A stretch of DNA of 22,901 bases, taken from the IMG/VR virus record IMGVR_UViG_3300025013_000010, positions 1 through 22,901 of that record; one strand, written 5' to 3'. Under the pieces are notes generated by a model. It did no database searches, had not been told where the DNA came from, and was given only the letters and a program-made list of their open reading frames with translations. The DNA comes from a virus. Positions within the stretch are counted from its first letter, which is position 1, and each line of letters starts with the position of its first letter. Of this stretch, positions 13,950-21,259 are shown in pieces. The position numbers were made by a program, and so were the translations under genes.

Positions 13950-14654
13950 CTATGCTTTAATGCGCAACTGGCGCTCTTTTTTGCCCTTTATCGCTCTGCG
14001 TCCCGAGTCGACCTGGGCTCCATCTCTTTTCCCACACCAGTAAGCTCTATCCGACAGATCCTCATCTTCGAGCTGCGTACTGCTCACACCTTGCGCGTCC
14101 ATCTTGGCTTGAATAAGCGCATGTTTTACAGGCACCAGGGCTGTGGTCGTAATCGGCGTCTTCTGCTTCTGCAGATTCAGCTTTTGGGAAATTACGTCTG
14201 CGCACCCCAGACAGTAGGACAGCCGTATTTTTTTCTTCCCTTTTGTCGTGAGCCTGCGTTGCTGGCTTTTCCCCATGAACTGCGTAGCGAGCCGGCCAAT
14301 GGTCCTGTACAGGTAGGCAAACGTGAAAGAAGCTACTTCGTGGTCAATGTCCACACCCACAAAGCACATGTACCCATGTGGGTGAAAGTAGCACCGGCTA
14401 TCGAAAGCCCCTGCCACGCTCGAAGATAATAAGAAGACCCAGTTGGGCGGTTTCTTGACGATCTCAGAGCTGGACAGCCCTACTTCCTTCGGAATCTCCC
14501 TTTCCGAGAAGTCCACGTCGTTTAGGTTGTAGGTTGAGAGAAGCTCCTGAGCCTTGGCGGCCGCAAGGGCCGCCTCATGCTCGTTGCTCGACTTGGCAAG
14601 CCGGAGCAGCTTCTTGATCTTCTCTATGATCTGTAGGCGCTTGGTTTCTTCCAT
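13950..14654 (-). CDS. DUF2786 family protein
   Basis: This 234-residue protein opens with the DUF2786 signature: IIEKIKKLLRLAKSSNEHEA, then KAQELLSTYNL. The remainder has beta strands with CYFHPHGYMCFVG and a basic helical end. DUF2786 proteins are common in the early or middle regions of transposable phages, where their role is not established. The ATG at 14654 follows the DUF3164 gene stop by a few bases, with GAAGAGG in the end of that gene as a possible ribosome site. Lys/Arg-rich stretches (TTKGKKKIRL) fit nucleic-acid contact. Confidence 0.85.
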   Translation of the reverse strand: MEETKRLQIIEKIKKLLRLAKSSNEHEAALAAAKAQELLSTYNLNDVDFSEREIPKEVGLSSSEIVKKPPNWVFLLSSSVAGAFDSRCYFHPHGYMCFVGVDIDHEVASFTFAYLYRTIGRLATQFMGKSQQRRLTTKGKKKIRLSYCLGCADVISQKLNLQKQKTPITTTALVPVKHALIQAKMDAQGVSSTQLEDEDLSDRAYWCGKRDGAQVDSGRRAIKGKKERQLRIKA

Positions 14655-14657
14655 GGT

Positions 14658-15197
14658 TTATGCCGCCTCTTCCATTTCGTCCGGATCGCCGGAGGCCTCC
14701 TTCAACATGGCGTTGACGATCTTGTCCACGTCGCTGTCGACGGCCTTGATCAGGACCACTTCGCCGTTGCCTTCGAGGGTGACGCCGAGCCGCTTCAGGG
14801 TCGCCGCATCGAGCTCCTCCAGGGGCTTCTTGCGCACCTTTTCGGTGGTCTTGATGTAGGTCTCGTGATCCGCCGGGTTGAAGATCTTCTTGATGCGCTT
14901 GATGACCAGAGCCTCGTCGTCGAAGATGACGGCGCCGGCGCCTTTCTTGAGCCCTACGCGGATGCCGCTGAAGATGAGAGACTTTGGCTTCTGGAACAGG
15001 TGGCGGCTGTCGCTGATCATCTGCTCCAGGACGATCCTGGTGCTGGCGGTGTCGGCAGCGGCTTCCTTGATGCCCTTCATGTGCGCGCGCTTTAGCTCCT
15101 CGATCTTGATGTGGAGATCTTCCACGCGGAGCTTCAAAAGCTCGCGGTTGTCGGCTAAAAGCCGGGTGGTGTCTTCGATTTCCCTGAGTGTGGACAT
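14658..15197 (-). CDS. DUF3164 family phage protein
   Basis: This 179-residue protein matches the DUF3164 proteins of Mu-like phages in its helical N-terminus (RELLKLRVEDLHIKIEELKR), basic centre and acidic C-terminus. The segment RHLFQKPKSLIFSGIRVGLKKG, then KRIKKIFNPADHETYIKTTE, is characteristic. The start at ATG 15197 is preceded by AGGAGGCAGT. The role is unproven; the usual location beside gemA and the transposition genes suggests early or middle host takeover. Confidence 0.85.
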   Translation of the reverse strand: MSTLREIEDTTRLLADNRELLKLRVEDLHIKIEELKRAHMKGIKEAAADTASTRIVLEQMISDSRHLFQKPKSLIFSGIRVGLKKGAGAVIFDDEALVIKRIKKIFNPADHETYIKTTEKVRKKPLEELDAATLKRLGVTLEGNGEVVLIKAVDSDVDKIVNAMLKEASGDPDEMEEAA

Positions 15198-15221
15198 GTG
15201 GTGACTGCCTCCTTTTTTTGG

Positions 15222-15252
15222 GGTCTGACGGGTCTGATGGATCTGACCGATC
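15222..15252. repeat. Nine-base tandem repeat, about 3.5 copies
   Basis: Units GGTCTGACG, GGTCTGATG and GATCTGACC, then GATCT, follow one another in the short gap between the 60-residue gene and the DUF3164 gene. The copies are imperfect. They may be a protein-binding array or slippage-prone spacer just upstream of the DUF3164 ribosome site. Confidence 0.6.
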
Positions 15253-15434
15253 TAGTTACGCCTAAAATCTGCTACCAGCGGATTGCCGGTCATCCTGCTA
15301 CCCTGAAGCGCGCCGGAGTTGATCAGGCGCTCTGCCATGGTCACCGCCTTGCTGCCTGACTCCATTCTCAAGACCTTGTAGTTGTTGCCCCTGCGGTACC
15401 AGCATCTAAACGCCGTCAATAGTCGTCTCAACAT
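15252..15434 (-). CDS. Small basic hypothetical protein
   Basis: This 60-residue protein starts at ATG 15434 with a perfect AGGAGG upstream and overlaps the end of the GemA gene by 29 bases. It is basic (MLRRLLTAFRCWYRRG) and ends DFRRN. The strong ribosome site and the fit between two phage genes support it; no function is recognised. The basic amphipathic start could contact nucleic acid or membrane. Confidence 0.6.
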   Translation of the reverse strand: MLRRLLTAFRCWYRRGNNYKVLRMESGSKAVTMAERLINSGALQGSRMTGNPLVADFRRN

Positions 15435-15921
15435 GGTCTGCCTCCTTGGATTGCTTCATCGTGGTGATGGCCTTCATGACTTTCTCTACCTGGAACGCTT
15501 TGACGAAGCGGATCGACTCGACGCCGACGATCCGCTTGATGAACTTGTCCAGGGCCTTAGACTTGGCCTCGGCATTTTCAGCCCGGGAGACCTCGGACCA
15601 GGTGGCGGCCATGAGCCTGCACTGTGCTCCATTGGCCATGCCGGGGCGGCCGTCCAGATCGGCGAAGGGGAGGGGGCGCTTCCCCTTGGGAGAGGGGGTT
15701 CCCTTCTTGGTCTGCAGCTCGTCGATCAATTCCTCGGCCTGCCGCCAGGTGAGCACCTTGGAGCTGGTCACCCGGTCATCCTTGGCCACCTGCTGGAGCA
15801 GGGCTTCATAGCTGTCGCGGTCCATCCCCAGCGCCCCTTTGAGGGTGTGGATGATCTTGATCTGCCGCGGGGAGATGCGCTGCCCGCGCCCTGTCTGTTT
15901 GGCGGAGGAGTAGGTTCTCAT
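15406..15921 (-). CDS. gemA: Mu gp16-like regulatory protein GemA
   Basis: This 171-residue protein carries the DUF1018/GemA signature ISPRQIKIIHTLKGALGMDR, then YEALLQQV, then LTWRQAEELIDELQ. In Mu, GemA modulates host gene expression and DNA topology. The ATG at 15921 overlaps the ATPase stop (ATGA), with GGAG upstream. Position immediately after the transposition genes fits Mu relatives. A basic Pro/Lys spacer (KKGTPSPKGKR) separates the N-terminal signature from a less conserved C-terminal half. Confidence 0.85.
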   Translation of the reverse strand: MRTYSSAKQTGRGQRISPRQIKIIHTLKGALGMDRDSYEALLQQVAKDDRVTSSKVLTWRQAEELIDELQTKKGTPSPKGKRPLPFADLDGRPGMANGAQCRLMAATWSEVSRAENAEAKSKALDKFIKRIVGVESIRFVKAFQVEKVMKAITTMKQSKEADHVETTIDGV

Positions 15922-17183
15922 ATCGACTCCATAACCTCTGCGGTCACCCTGGTCTCGCCCATTTCGTGGGCCAGGTTGATGGCGCGCACGGCGTGCAGGT
16001 TGACGGTAAGCGGGTAGGCGTGGGAGATGTTCTTGCCGCGCTCGTCCTTGGTGGTCAGCCGGCTAGAGAGGACCGCTATAGCCTCGTCGGTGAAGACATC
16101 CTCCAGCTTGGCGCCCACGCGCTTGAACTTGAGCTGCAGGTATTCCTGGAGGTACTCGCCAAGCCCCTGGATGCGGGCGATCTGGATGCGGCGGATCACC
16201 TCGCGCATCTCGGGGTGGTGCCGCTCGTCGAGCTTGTCTCCCAGTTCGTTCTGCCCGATCAGGACGATGGAGATCAGCTTGTTGTAGCCGTCCTCAAGCT
16301 CCCAGAGCTGCTTCAGGGTCTTGAAGGCGGGGACGGTGAGGTTATGGGCTTCCTCTATCACCAGGCAGCAGCGGTCACCGTTGCGGCTGCGCTCGAGCAG
16401 CAGGTTCTTGACCTGGCGGGCCTTCTGCTCGTGCTTCACCTTGGGCCTCTGGTCGGAGACGTCCATGATGATGCTGTCGCAGAGCGAGGCGGAGGTGATG
16501 CGGTCTTTGTCCAGGATCTGAGGGAAAACAGTCAGGATCCCCCCTTCTTTGCGCAGCAGCTCGAATACGCGCTTGCGCATTACCGATTTGCCGCTGCCGA
16601 CCTGGCCTACGATGGCGATGAGCCCCGAGTGCTTGGCGGCGTCGAGCATGGATGCCTCGATGAAACGGTGCTCGTCGGACATGAAGATGTCGCCGTCTTT
16701 CTCCACCCCTCCGTTTGCGGGGAACGGGTCCCGGAACAGCTTGAAATGCTTCCTTGCTTCCTGCGTGATCATCTCTGCCTCCACATAAGGTATGAGTTCC
16801 TCCGGGTTCCCCGGAGCTAGTGCCCGTCTTTCGGCTTGTTTGCGACGGATATTGCGGTTGGTCTGACCTGCGGGCATCTTGCCGCGCAGGTTCTGGCCGA
16901 GCGGCAACCAGATGTCGGGAAGCCTCATCCCGCGCATCCCCAGGTAATCCATGGCTTTGGGATTGGCCTTTACGACGCCCTCGATATCATCCCGGAAGGT
17001 GGGGAAGGTTTCCGGCACGTAGCCGCGGTTCAGGCAGAGGTTGATGCTGGGGCGGGATGCGCCGGTTGCCGTGGCGAACTCCCCCTGGGTGATGCCGGCC
17101 TCTACCGCGAGTTCTTTAAGCCGGATCGGGGCGAATTCCAGGCTGAACTGCGGTATTCGCTCTAAATTCTTGGGTTTTGACAC
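15918..17183 (-). CDS. MuB/ExeA-type AAA ATPase, transposition target protein
   Basis: This 421-residue ATPase should choose target DNA and activate the transposase. An N-terminal helix-turn-helix (LKELAVEAGITQGEFATATG, about residues 22-41) precedes a basic linker (NRNIRRKQAERR) and the AAA module. Walker A is GQVGSGKS (193-200), Walker B is LVIEEAH (284-290 region) and a sensor-like SIVLIGQNE follows near 305-313. MuB also pairs an N-terminal helix-turn-helix with the ATPase, but the protein is longer than MuB and its core resembles ExeA/TniB-type ATPases. The start is GTG 17183 with AGGAGG upstream. It directly follows the transposase. Confidence 0.9.
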   Translation of the reverse strand: MSKPKNLERIPQFSLEFAPIRLKELAVEAGITQGEFATATGASRPSINLCLNRGYVPETFPTFRDDIEGVVKANPKAMDYLGMRGMRLPDIWLPLGQNLRGKMPAGQTNRNIRRKQAERRALAPGNPEELIPYVEAEMITQEARKHFKLFRDPFPANGGVEKDGDIFMSDEHRFIEASMLDAAKHSGLIAIVGQVGSGKSVMRKRVFELLRKEGGILTVFPQILDKDRITSASLCDSIIMDVSDQRPKVKHEQKARQVKNLLLERSRNGDRCCLVIEEAHNLTVPAFKTLKQLWELEDGYNKLISIVLIGQNELGDKLDERHHPEMREVIRRIQIARIQGLGEYLQEYLQLKFKRVGAKLEDVFTDEAIAVLSSRLTTKDERGKNISHAYPLTVNLHAVRAINLAHEMGETRVTAEVMESI

Positions 17184-17212
17184 CTTGTCACCTCCTGAAT
17201 GAAATGGCGGAT

Positions 17213-18898
17213 CTACTGCGCCTGTGCCAGCTTGGCGCCCGTCTCGCGCCAGTCGTTTCCTGCACAGATTGCCTCAATGACCGTCTCTGCGACCCGTACT
17301 TCGATCGCGTCACCGTACTGCTGCCGCAACTCCTTGTTGAGCGCGGGTGTGATGATGCCCCCTGCAGCGCGCAGGCGCTTGAAGAACTCCATGATGGGGA
17401 TCTGCGCGGGGGTGGTGTCCCGGGTGACCTCGATGGGCGTTCCGCGGCGGGGGAGTGCTGCGACGTTGTCGACCTTTTCCGCGAAGCCCTCGAAGGCGTT
17501 GAGACCCGCGAAAGGGGTGGTCTTCTTGTCATGCTCCTTACTACCGGTGGCGAGTTCCTCGAGGCGCTTGATGGTCTTCTGTGTCTGAGTTTCCGGCTGA
17601 GCTTTGTACTCCTGGCCGATGATGGCTGCATTGACCGCGAAACCACCCTGCTCGGCCGGCAGACGCTCGATGCAGCGGGCCTCGTAGAGCTTGTTGTCGT
17701 AGGCGACGGTGATGATGCCGTCCTTGTACTTCCAGATGTTGCGGATGACCTTGACCACGGTGCCGTGCGGGATGTTGGCGTGCTTCAGGTTGAACACCTT
17801 GCTGTCGTAGCTGATCTTGTGGTTATTGACCGTGCGGGTGACCTCGGGCTTGTTCATCAGGTCGTAGAGCTCGGAGCGATCGGGGAGTTCGCGCAGCTGC
17901 TCCGGCTTGATCATGAGCCAGCAGGAGAGGCGCGGCATCTGGGTGCGGGTGTGCTTGCGCGTGGCGTTGAACCAGATGCAGAAGCCGCGGGCCTTGCGGT
18001 TCAGATCGTCGATGGTGTGGGCCGGATCGATTCGTAAGCGGGTCTCGAACCATTGCTCCCAGATGTTGTGGGACTGCTCGACGCTCCCCTGGCGGCGGGA
18101 GTTGCCGGTGGTGCCGGGGATGATTTCAACAGAGATCCCGTCCCAGAGCTGCTGTCCCAGGGCCTTGGCTTTGGCCCTGCAGCCGCCGTCCATGAGCATC
18201 TGAAAGGGCGCCCCCCTGAAGGGGAAGTTCAGCTCCGGCTTGGCCTCCCAGGCGCGGCAGAGGAAGTCGAAGAGGTTCTCGGCCGTTTCGCCGGCGGCGA
18301 GGTAGTAGTAGACGAACATGAAGCCCGAAAAGTGGTCGGTGAGGATGTAGCGCTGCAGCGGGATCTTGACCTTCTGGAAGTTGGCGAACTTGTTCTTGTA
18401 GAACTCGTCCTCGCGCATGATCGCCATGCCCTTTTCGTCCAGGTAGTACTGGATGCAGGTCGAGACGTCGACCTGGTGTACATGGTTCGGGTGCAGGGAG
18501 CGCATCTCGGTATGTGGGGTGGGTGCGTTCATGTTGTCCTTGCTTAACTGGCGCTGCCTGAGCACCCTTTGCATGCCGCCCACGCTGATCTCCCCTCTGG
18601 TCATGATGCCGTTGTCTATGGCGAATTCCATGGCGTTCTCCACCGGCATGATCGGCCCCTTGTTCTCGCGGCCGGTCTTGTAGATGACGGCGGCGACGAA
18701 CTCGATCTGCTCCTCGGCCAGCGTGCCGAGCCCCTTGTCCGCGCGCTCCTTGCGGCCCGTGGCGAAGCCGTGTTCCCGCGCTATCCGGTACAGGTGCTCG
18801 GTGCTGTACCCGTAGAGCTGCTGGTACCGCTTGAGCACCTCTTTGCGCTCCCGGGACTTCTTTTCATTCAGCTCTACGACCAGTTCTCGCTGCCACAT
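17213..18898 (-). CDS. Mu-like DDE transposase
   Basis: This 561-residue transposase drives phage integration and replication. The catalytic triad is visible: Asp 144 (HVHQVDVS), Asp 237 (QMLMDGG) and Glu 274 (GSVEQSHN). Upstream are helix-turn-helix-like end-binding segments (YSTEHLYRIAREHG; VGGMQRVLRQRQL). Downstream is a Mu-transposase-type beta-barrel (RTVNNHKISYDSKVFNL to AYDNKLYEARC). It is somewhat shorter than MuA, lacking an obvious MuA-like N-terminal enhancer-binding domain. The C-terminal segment could contact the ATPase. The start ATG 18898 has GGGGGCC upstream. Confidence 0.95.
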   Translation of the reverse strand: MWQRELVVELNEKKSRERKEVLKRYQQLYGYSTEHLYRIAREHGFATGRKERADKGLGTLAEEQIEFVAAVIYKTGRENKGPIMPVENAMEFAIDNGIMTRGEISVGGMQRVLRQRQLSKDNMNAPTPHTEMRSLHPNHVHQVDVSTCIQYYLDEKGMAIMREDEFYKNKFANFQKVKIPLQRYILTDHFSGFMFVYYYLAAGETAENLFDFLCRAWEAKPELNFPFRGAPFQMLMDGGCRAKAKALGQQLWDGISVEIIPGTTGNSRRQGSVEQSHNIWEQWFETRLRIDPAHTIDDLNRKARGFCIWFNATRKHTRTQMPRLSCWLMIKPEQLRELPDRSELYDLMNKPEVTRTVNNHKISYDSKVFNLKHANIPHGTVVKVIRNIWKYKDGIITVAYDNKLYEARCIERLPAEQGGFAVNAAIIGQEYKAQPETQTQKTIKRLEELATGSKEHDKKTTPFAGLNAFEGFAEKVDNVAALPRRGTPIEVTRDTTPAQIPIMEFFKRLRAAGGIITPALNKELRQQYGDAIEVRVAETVIEAICAGNDWRETGAKLAQAQ

Positions 18899-18933
18899 GG
18901 TGGCCCCCTAAAATTAAGATCAGGCAGGCAGGG

Positions 18934-19863
18934 CTATTGCCCCTGCGCCTCACTCCATTTCTCATAACCTGCGAGAACTTCCGGATTCATGGAAGGGTCG
19001 CCGTAGTTGGTCACCGCGGTATCGTGGGCGGCGAGAATCTGCATCTTCATATAATCGAGGGTGGAGATCAGGGCGGAGCGCATGCGCGGGGTGATCTCGC
19101 CGGCGCCTTCGAACTGGTTCATTACGAAGTCGGGATCCACCTTGAGCATGTAGCCGTCGAAGCCGGTGCGCAGGTTCTCCATGCGCTGCATGAAAGCGTC
19201 CTCAGTGGGGAGCAGGTCGCGGCCTTCGGCCTCCTTCGAGAACTTGCGGAGCTCCTTTTCCTGCTTTTTGATGACCTCACCTTTGCTGTCCAGGACGCGG
19301 TCCTTGGCCTTGATGGTGGCCTGTGCGTCCTCTATTGCGAGATCCTTTTCGTCGAGGATGCGTTCTATGGCGGCTTGCAGGTCTTCCTTGTGGTCGGCGT
19401 CCAGGGGGATCTTCTCACCGGCGATTTCGATGGTCTTGTCGGTGATGAGGAAGACGCCTTCGGCGGAGAGGTGGCGGAGTCGGCGGAGATCGCGGTAACC
19501 GACGGATAACTGCTGACACGTCGTCATAAATTCCTCGCCGAACGCTTTCAGGTTCATCAGGTCCTCGTCAACCTTCTGGCGGGACATCCCTACGGAATCA
19601 CAAAAGGTTTCCCATGTTCCAATGCCGGGAATGTCACGGTAGGTCTTGTTCTCCTTGACCTGTTTCATCCAGACTAAACTGCTGACGGTCGCGAATTTAG
19701 CGAACATGTTGGAGGTCTGGACCTGGCCGATCGCTTTGAAGCACTGGGCTATCAGCATCTCGCGTTCTTCCTGCTGCAGGCGGGCGGTATCCTGCACCTG
19801 CTTTTCGGATTCGATAACGGCCAGGGCCGTGCTGGTGTCGATGTCTTTCCTTGGTCTGCCCAT
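18934..19863 (-). CDS. Coiled-coil early protein upstream of the transposase
   Basis: This 309-residue protein starts MGRPRKDID, an AT-hook-like RPRK near the N-terminus. It contains a middle segment DIPGIGTWETFCDSVGMSRQ that looks helix-turn-helix-like, and a long charged coiled coil (about residues 180-240, with KDRVLDSKGEVIKKQEKEL). The ATG at 19863 has GGGGAGG upstream. It lies between the winged-helix gene and the transposase, a place where Mu has no equivalent. A DNA-binding accessory to transposition or replication is reasonable inference. No family name can be given with confidence. Confidence 0.75.
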   Translation of the reverse strand: MGRPRKDIDTSTALAVIESEKQVQDTARLQQEEREMLIAQCFKAIGQVQTSNMFAKFATVSSLVWMKQVKENKTYRDIPGIGTWETFCDSVGMSRQKVDEDLMNLKAFGEEFMTTCQQLSVGYRDLRRLRHLSAEGVFLITDKTIEIAGEKIPLDADHKEDLQAAIERILDEKDLAIEDAQATIKAKDRVLDSKGEVIKKQEKELRKFSKEAEGRDLLPTEDAFMQRMENLRTGFDGYMLKVDPDFVMNQFEGAGEITPRMRSALISTLDYMKMQILAAHDTAVTNYGDPSMNPEVLAGYEKWSEAQGQ

Positions 19864-19865
19864 GC

Positions 19866-20168
19866 TTACTGCACCTCCCCTAGTTTTTGGATGTCGTTGT
19901 CGATGCGGTGCCTCTCTCCCTCGAGGAGGGCTTTCTTGCGCGCCCAGATCATGGCGGCACCCATGCCGAGTTCGAAGCCGGCGCCGGCGTTGCGGACGAA
20001 GTTGTGATCCTGCAAGGTGATGATCTGGCTCATCACCGTAGCAACAGGAAGGGATACGGCCTTGGCTATATCCGAGCCGGTGACCGGACCCTTCTGTGTG
20101 GCGAGAAATTCGAGGATCCCGATCGCTTTCGATACGGCCTCGATGCGTCTGTACGTCGTGGTTGCCAT
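19866..20168 (-). CDS. IclR-type winged-helix protein
   Basis: This 100-residue protein has an N-terminal winged helix in AVSKAIGILEFLATQKGPVTG, then IAKAVSLPVATVMSQI and HNFVRNAGAGFELG, the fold of the IclR DNA-binding domain without its effector domain. The C-terminus is a short charged helix. The ATG at 20168 has GGGGG upstream. It is likely an early phage regulator or a DNA-binding replication accessory. Confidence 0.75.
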   Translation of the reverse strand: MATTTYRRIEAVSKAIGILEFLATQKGPVTGSDIAKAVSLPVATVMSQIITLQDHNFVRNAGAGFELGMGAAMIWARKKALLEGERHRIDNDIQKLGEVQ

Positions 20169-20176
20169 GTAACCCC

Positions 20177-20611
20177 CTATTTCAGTAGGCCGCGCTTATG
20201 GCGGATGTTTTGTATCTGTGTCTCGATTTCACGCTGCTGCTCCTGAAGCCGGGCCAGCTGGACTAGGTCGCGGTCCTCGGGATAGAGGACGTCGCTGCCA
20301 AGGGGCTCCAACAGATAGCCGAAAACCTTCTGGGAGCCGATTATGTGGCAGAAGGCCACCAGCATATCGGCGGGGGGGCGGTAGGAGGTGTCGCTGGACA
20401 CGTACTTGTCGAGCATTTCCTTGGACAGATCGCGTCCGGTCAACCGGCTGATCTGCGCCGCGATCAGGTAGCGGTCCGACCCGTTCATCTCTCGCGACAA
20501 CAGCTGTTTGAGCCCCAGGAGCATGTCCAGACTCCCCTCTGCCAGGGTGGTATCAAAAAGCCCCTGCTGCGTAGATAACCCCTTGTCAATTTTCGGCTTT
20601 CGATTCGACAT
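20177..20611 (-). CDS. Hypothetical early phage protein
   Basis: This 144-residue protein starts at ATG 20611 with GAGGG upstream, preferred over an in-frame ATG at 20623. LKQLLSREMNGSDRYLIAAQ, then LTGRDLSKEMLDKYVSSDTS, resembles a helical DNA-binding module (the second part is helix-turn-helix-like), followed by a coiled-coil C-terminus (QLARLQEQQREIETQIQNI). Similar proteins accompany transposases in Mu relatives. The function is unknown. Confidence 0.75.
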   Translation of the reverse strand: MSNRKPKIDKGLSTQQGLFDTTLAEGSLDMLLGLKQLLSREMNGSDRYLIAAQISRLTGRDLSKEMLDKYVSSDTSYRPPADMLVAFCHIIGSQKVFGYLLEPLGSDVLYPEDRDLVQLARLQEQQREIETQIQNIRHKRGLLK

Positions 20612-20619
20612 TGCCGCCC

Positions 20620-20907
20620 TCATTTTCCGCTGTTAGAATCAAAACCAATTTGATAGACTGCAAACCCCAAGGAGGCCCCTCGTGAAACTGTCTGAATTTG
20701 ATCAGCTGTTAGCGTGGACAATGTTGGTTGCCCAAAACACGGGATTAATCGTCGAACAGAATCAAGTAGGCAGGCCACTGACTCAGGCGGAGATTGATGC
20801 GTCGATGCACAAGAGCCACGACTTAGCAGAGGTACTGATGGACCATCTGGTTGAGAGCCGTGGATGATAGCGGCCATCAAGGCTATCCTCCGGTCAGAGA
20901 TCTTCAC
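20620..20907 (-). CDS. Possible small early protein, antisense to the plus-strand gene
   Basis: This 95-residue frame starts at GTG 20907, which overlaps the Ner-like gene stop (GTGA), and AGGAGGG precedes it inside that gene. These are good translation signals. Against it, the protein is Ser/Cys-rich with no recognisable order (SVPLLSRGSCASTHQSPPES), and a more protein-like gene with an equally good ribosome site lies opposite. One or both may be real. Confidence 0.35.
   Translation of the reverse strand: MKISDRRIALMAAIIHGSQPDGPSVPLLSRGSCASTHQSPPESVACLLDSVRRLIPCFGQPTLSTLTADQIQTVSRGASLGFAVYQIGFDSNSGK
20682..20867 (+). CDS. Small plus-strand gene inside the early region
   Basis: This 61-residue protein begins at GTG with a perfect AAGGAGG six bases upstream. 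The sequence (MKLSEFDQLLAWTMLVAQNT; LTQAEIDASMHKSHDLAEVL) has a balanced helical composition like a real protein. It runs against the flow of the surrounding early genes. No family is recognised. It might be made in the lysogen or act as a brake on early transcription through antisense overlap; both are inference. Confidence 0.5.
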   Translation: MKLSEFDQLLAWTMLVAQNTGLIVEQNQVGRPLTQAEIDASMHKSHDLAEVLMDHLVESRG

Positions 20908-21131
20908 GCTGCCCTCCTGTATTTAACCGGCGTGTCGGGCCAGAGTTCTTCAACCGGTTTCCCAACCTTCTCAGCGATAGCGGCCCTGATGCGATACCCC
21001 TGGCGTTTGCCGGCTAAGACGTAATAGACATAGGCAGGGGAAACATCTTCTTCGCGGGCTATCTCCGAATTGAGCACCCCTTTGCGAACCATCTCTGCGC
21101 GGATGAGGCGCATACGCTCTTTGTCGGTCAT
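20904..21131 (-). CDS. Ner-like early regulator
   Basis: This 75-residue protein is almost all a helix-turn-helix domain: VRKGVLNSEIAREEDVSPAY, then VYYVLAGKRQGYRIRAAIAE, ending with KPVEELWPDTP. Size, single-domain form and divergent orientation to the repressor match Ner/Cro proteins of transposable phages, which turn down early and repressor transcription during the lytic cycle. The ATG at 21131 has GAGG upstream. It is the first gene of the early operon. Confidence 0.8.
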   Translation of the reverse strand: MTDKERMRLIRAEMVRKGVLNSEIAREEDVSPAYVYYVLAGKRQGYRIRAAIAEKVGKPVEELWPDTPVKYRRAA

Positions 21132-21149
21132 AAAAACCTCGTATATTTG

Positions 21150-21160
21150 GTCTACTAGAC
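21150..21160. promoter_or_regulatory. Short operator-like palindrome GTCTACTAGAC
   Basis: A perfect 11-base palindrome (GTCTA-C-TAGAC) lies 20 bases upstream of the Ner-like start. A further GTCTA half-site occurs at 21185-21189. It may be a Ner or repressor operator. Confidence 0.45.
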
Positions 21161-21168
21161 TCTATTTA

Positions 21169-21200
21169 GTTAGTTCCTGCGAACGTCTATACCAACTAAC
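21169..21200. repeat. Inverted repeat GTTAGTT/AACTAAC in the control region
   Basis: Seven-base arms separated by 18 bases flank the GTCTATACC segment. On the minus strand TGGTATAGA between or beside the arms reads as an extended -10, so this may be a second operator over an alternative early promoter. Confidence 0.4.
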
Positions 21201-21208
21201 AGCTTCTT

Positions 21209-21234
21209 CTTTTTAATCGCATACGATTAAAAAG
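21209..21234. promoter_or_regulatory. Perfect inverted repeat, likely main operator
   Basis: CTTTTTAATCG and CGATTAAAAAG form perfect 11-base arms around CATA. It lies between the divergent repressor and Ner-like genes and overlaps the predicted early promoter, so binding there would block early transcription. There is no T-run context in the right place for a terminator, and no transcript is expected to end here. Confidence 0.7.
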
Positions 21235-21238
21235 TCAA
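21210..21238 (-). promoter_or_regulatory. Predicted early promoter
   Basis: On the minus strand TTGACT (-35, at 21233-21238) is followed after 17 bases by TAAAAA (-10, at 21210-21215), about 80 bases before the Ner-like start. The palindrome at 21209-21234 covers its -10 and spacer. An alternative extended -10 (TGGTATAGA) lies 20 bases further downstream. Confidence 0.5.
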
Positions 21239-21259
21239 CGCTATTTTTAAGCGAGTGCG

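Noticed and set aside
15966-18547. Long plus-strand frames opposite the ATPase and transposase
   Set aside because: The minus strand carries intact Walker and DDE motifs there; the plus frames have no ribosome sites or recognisable motifs.
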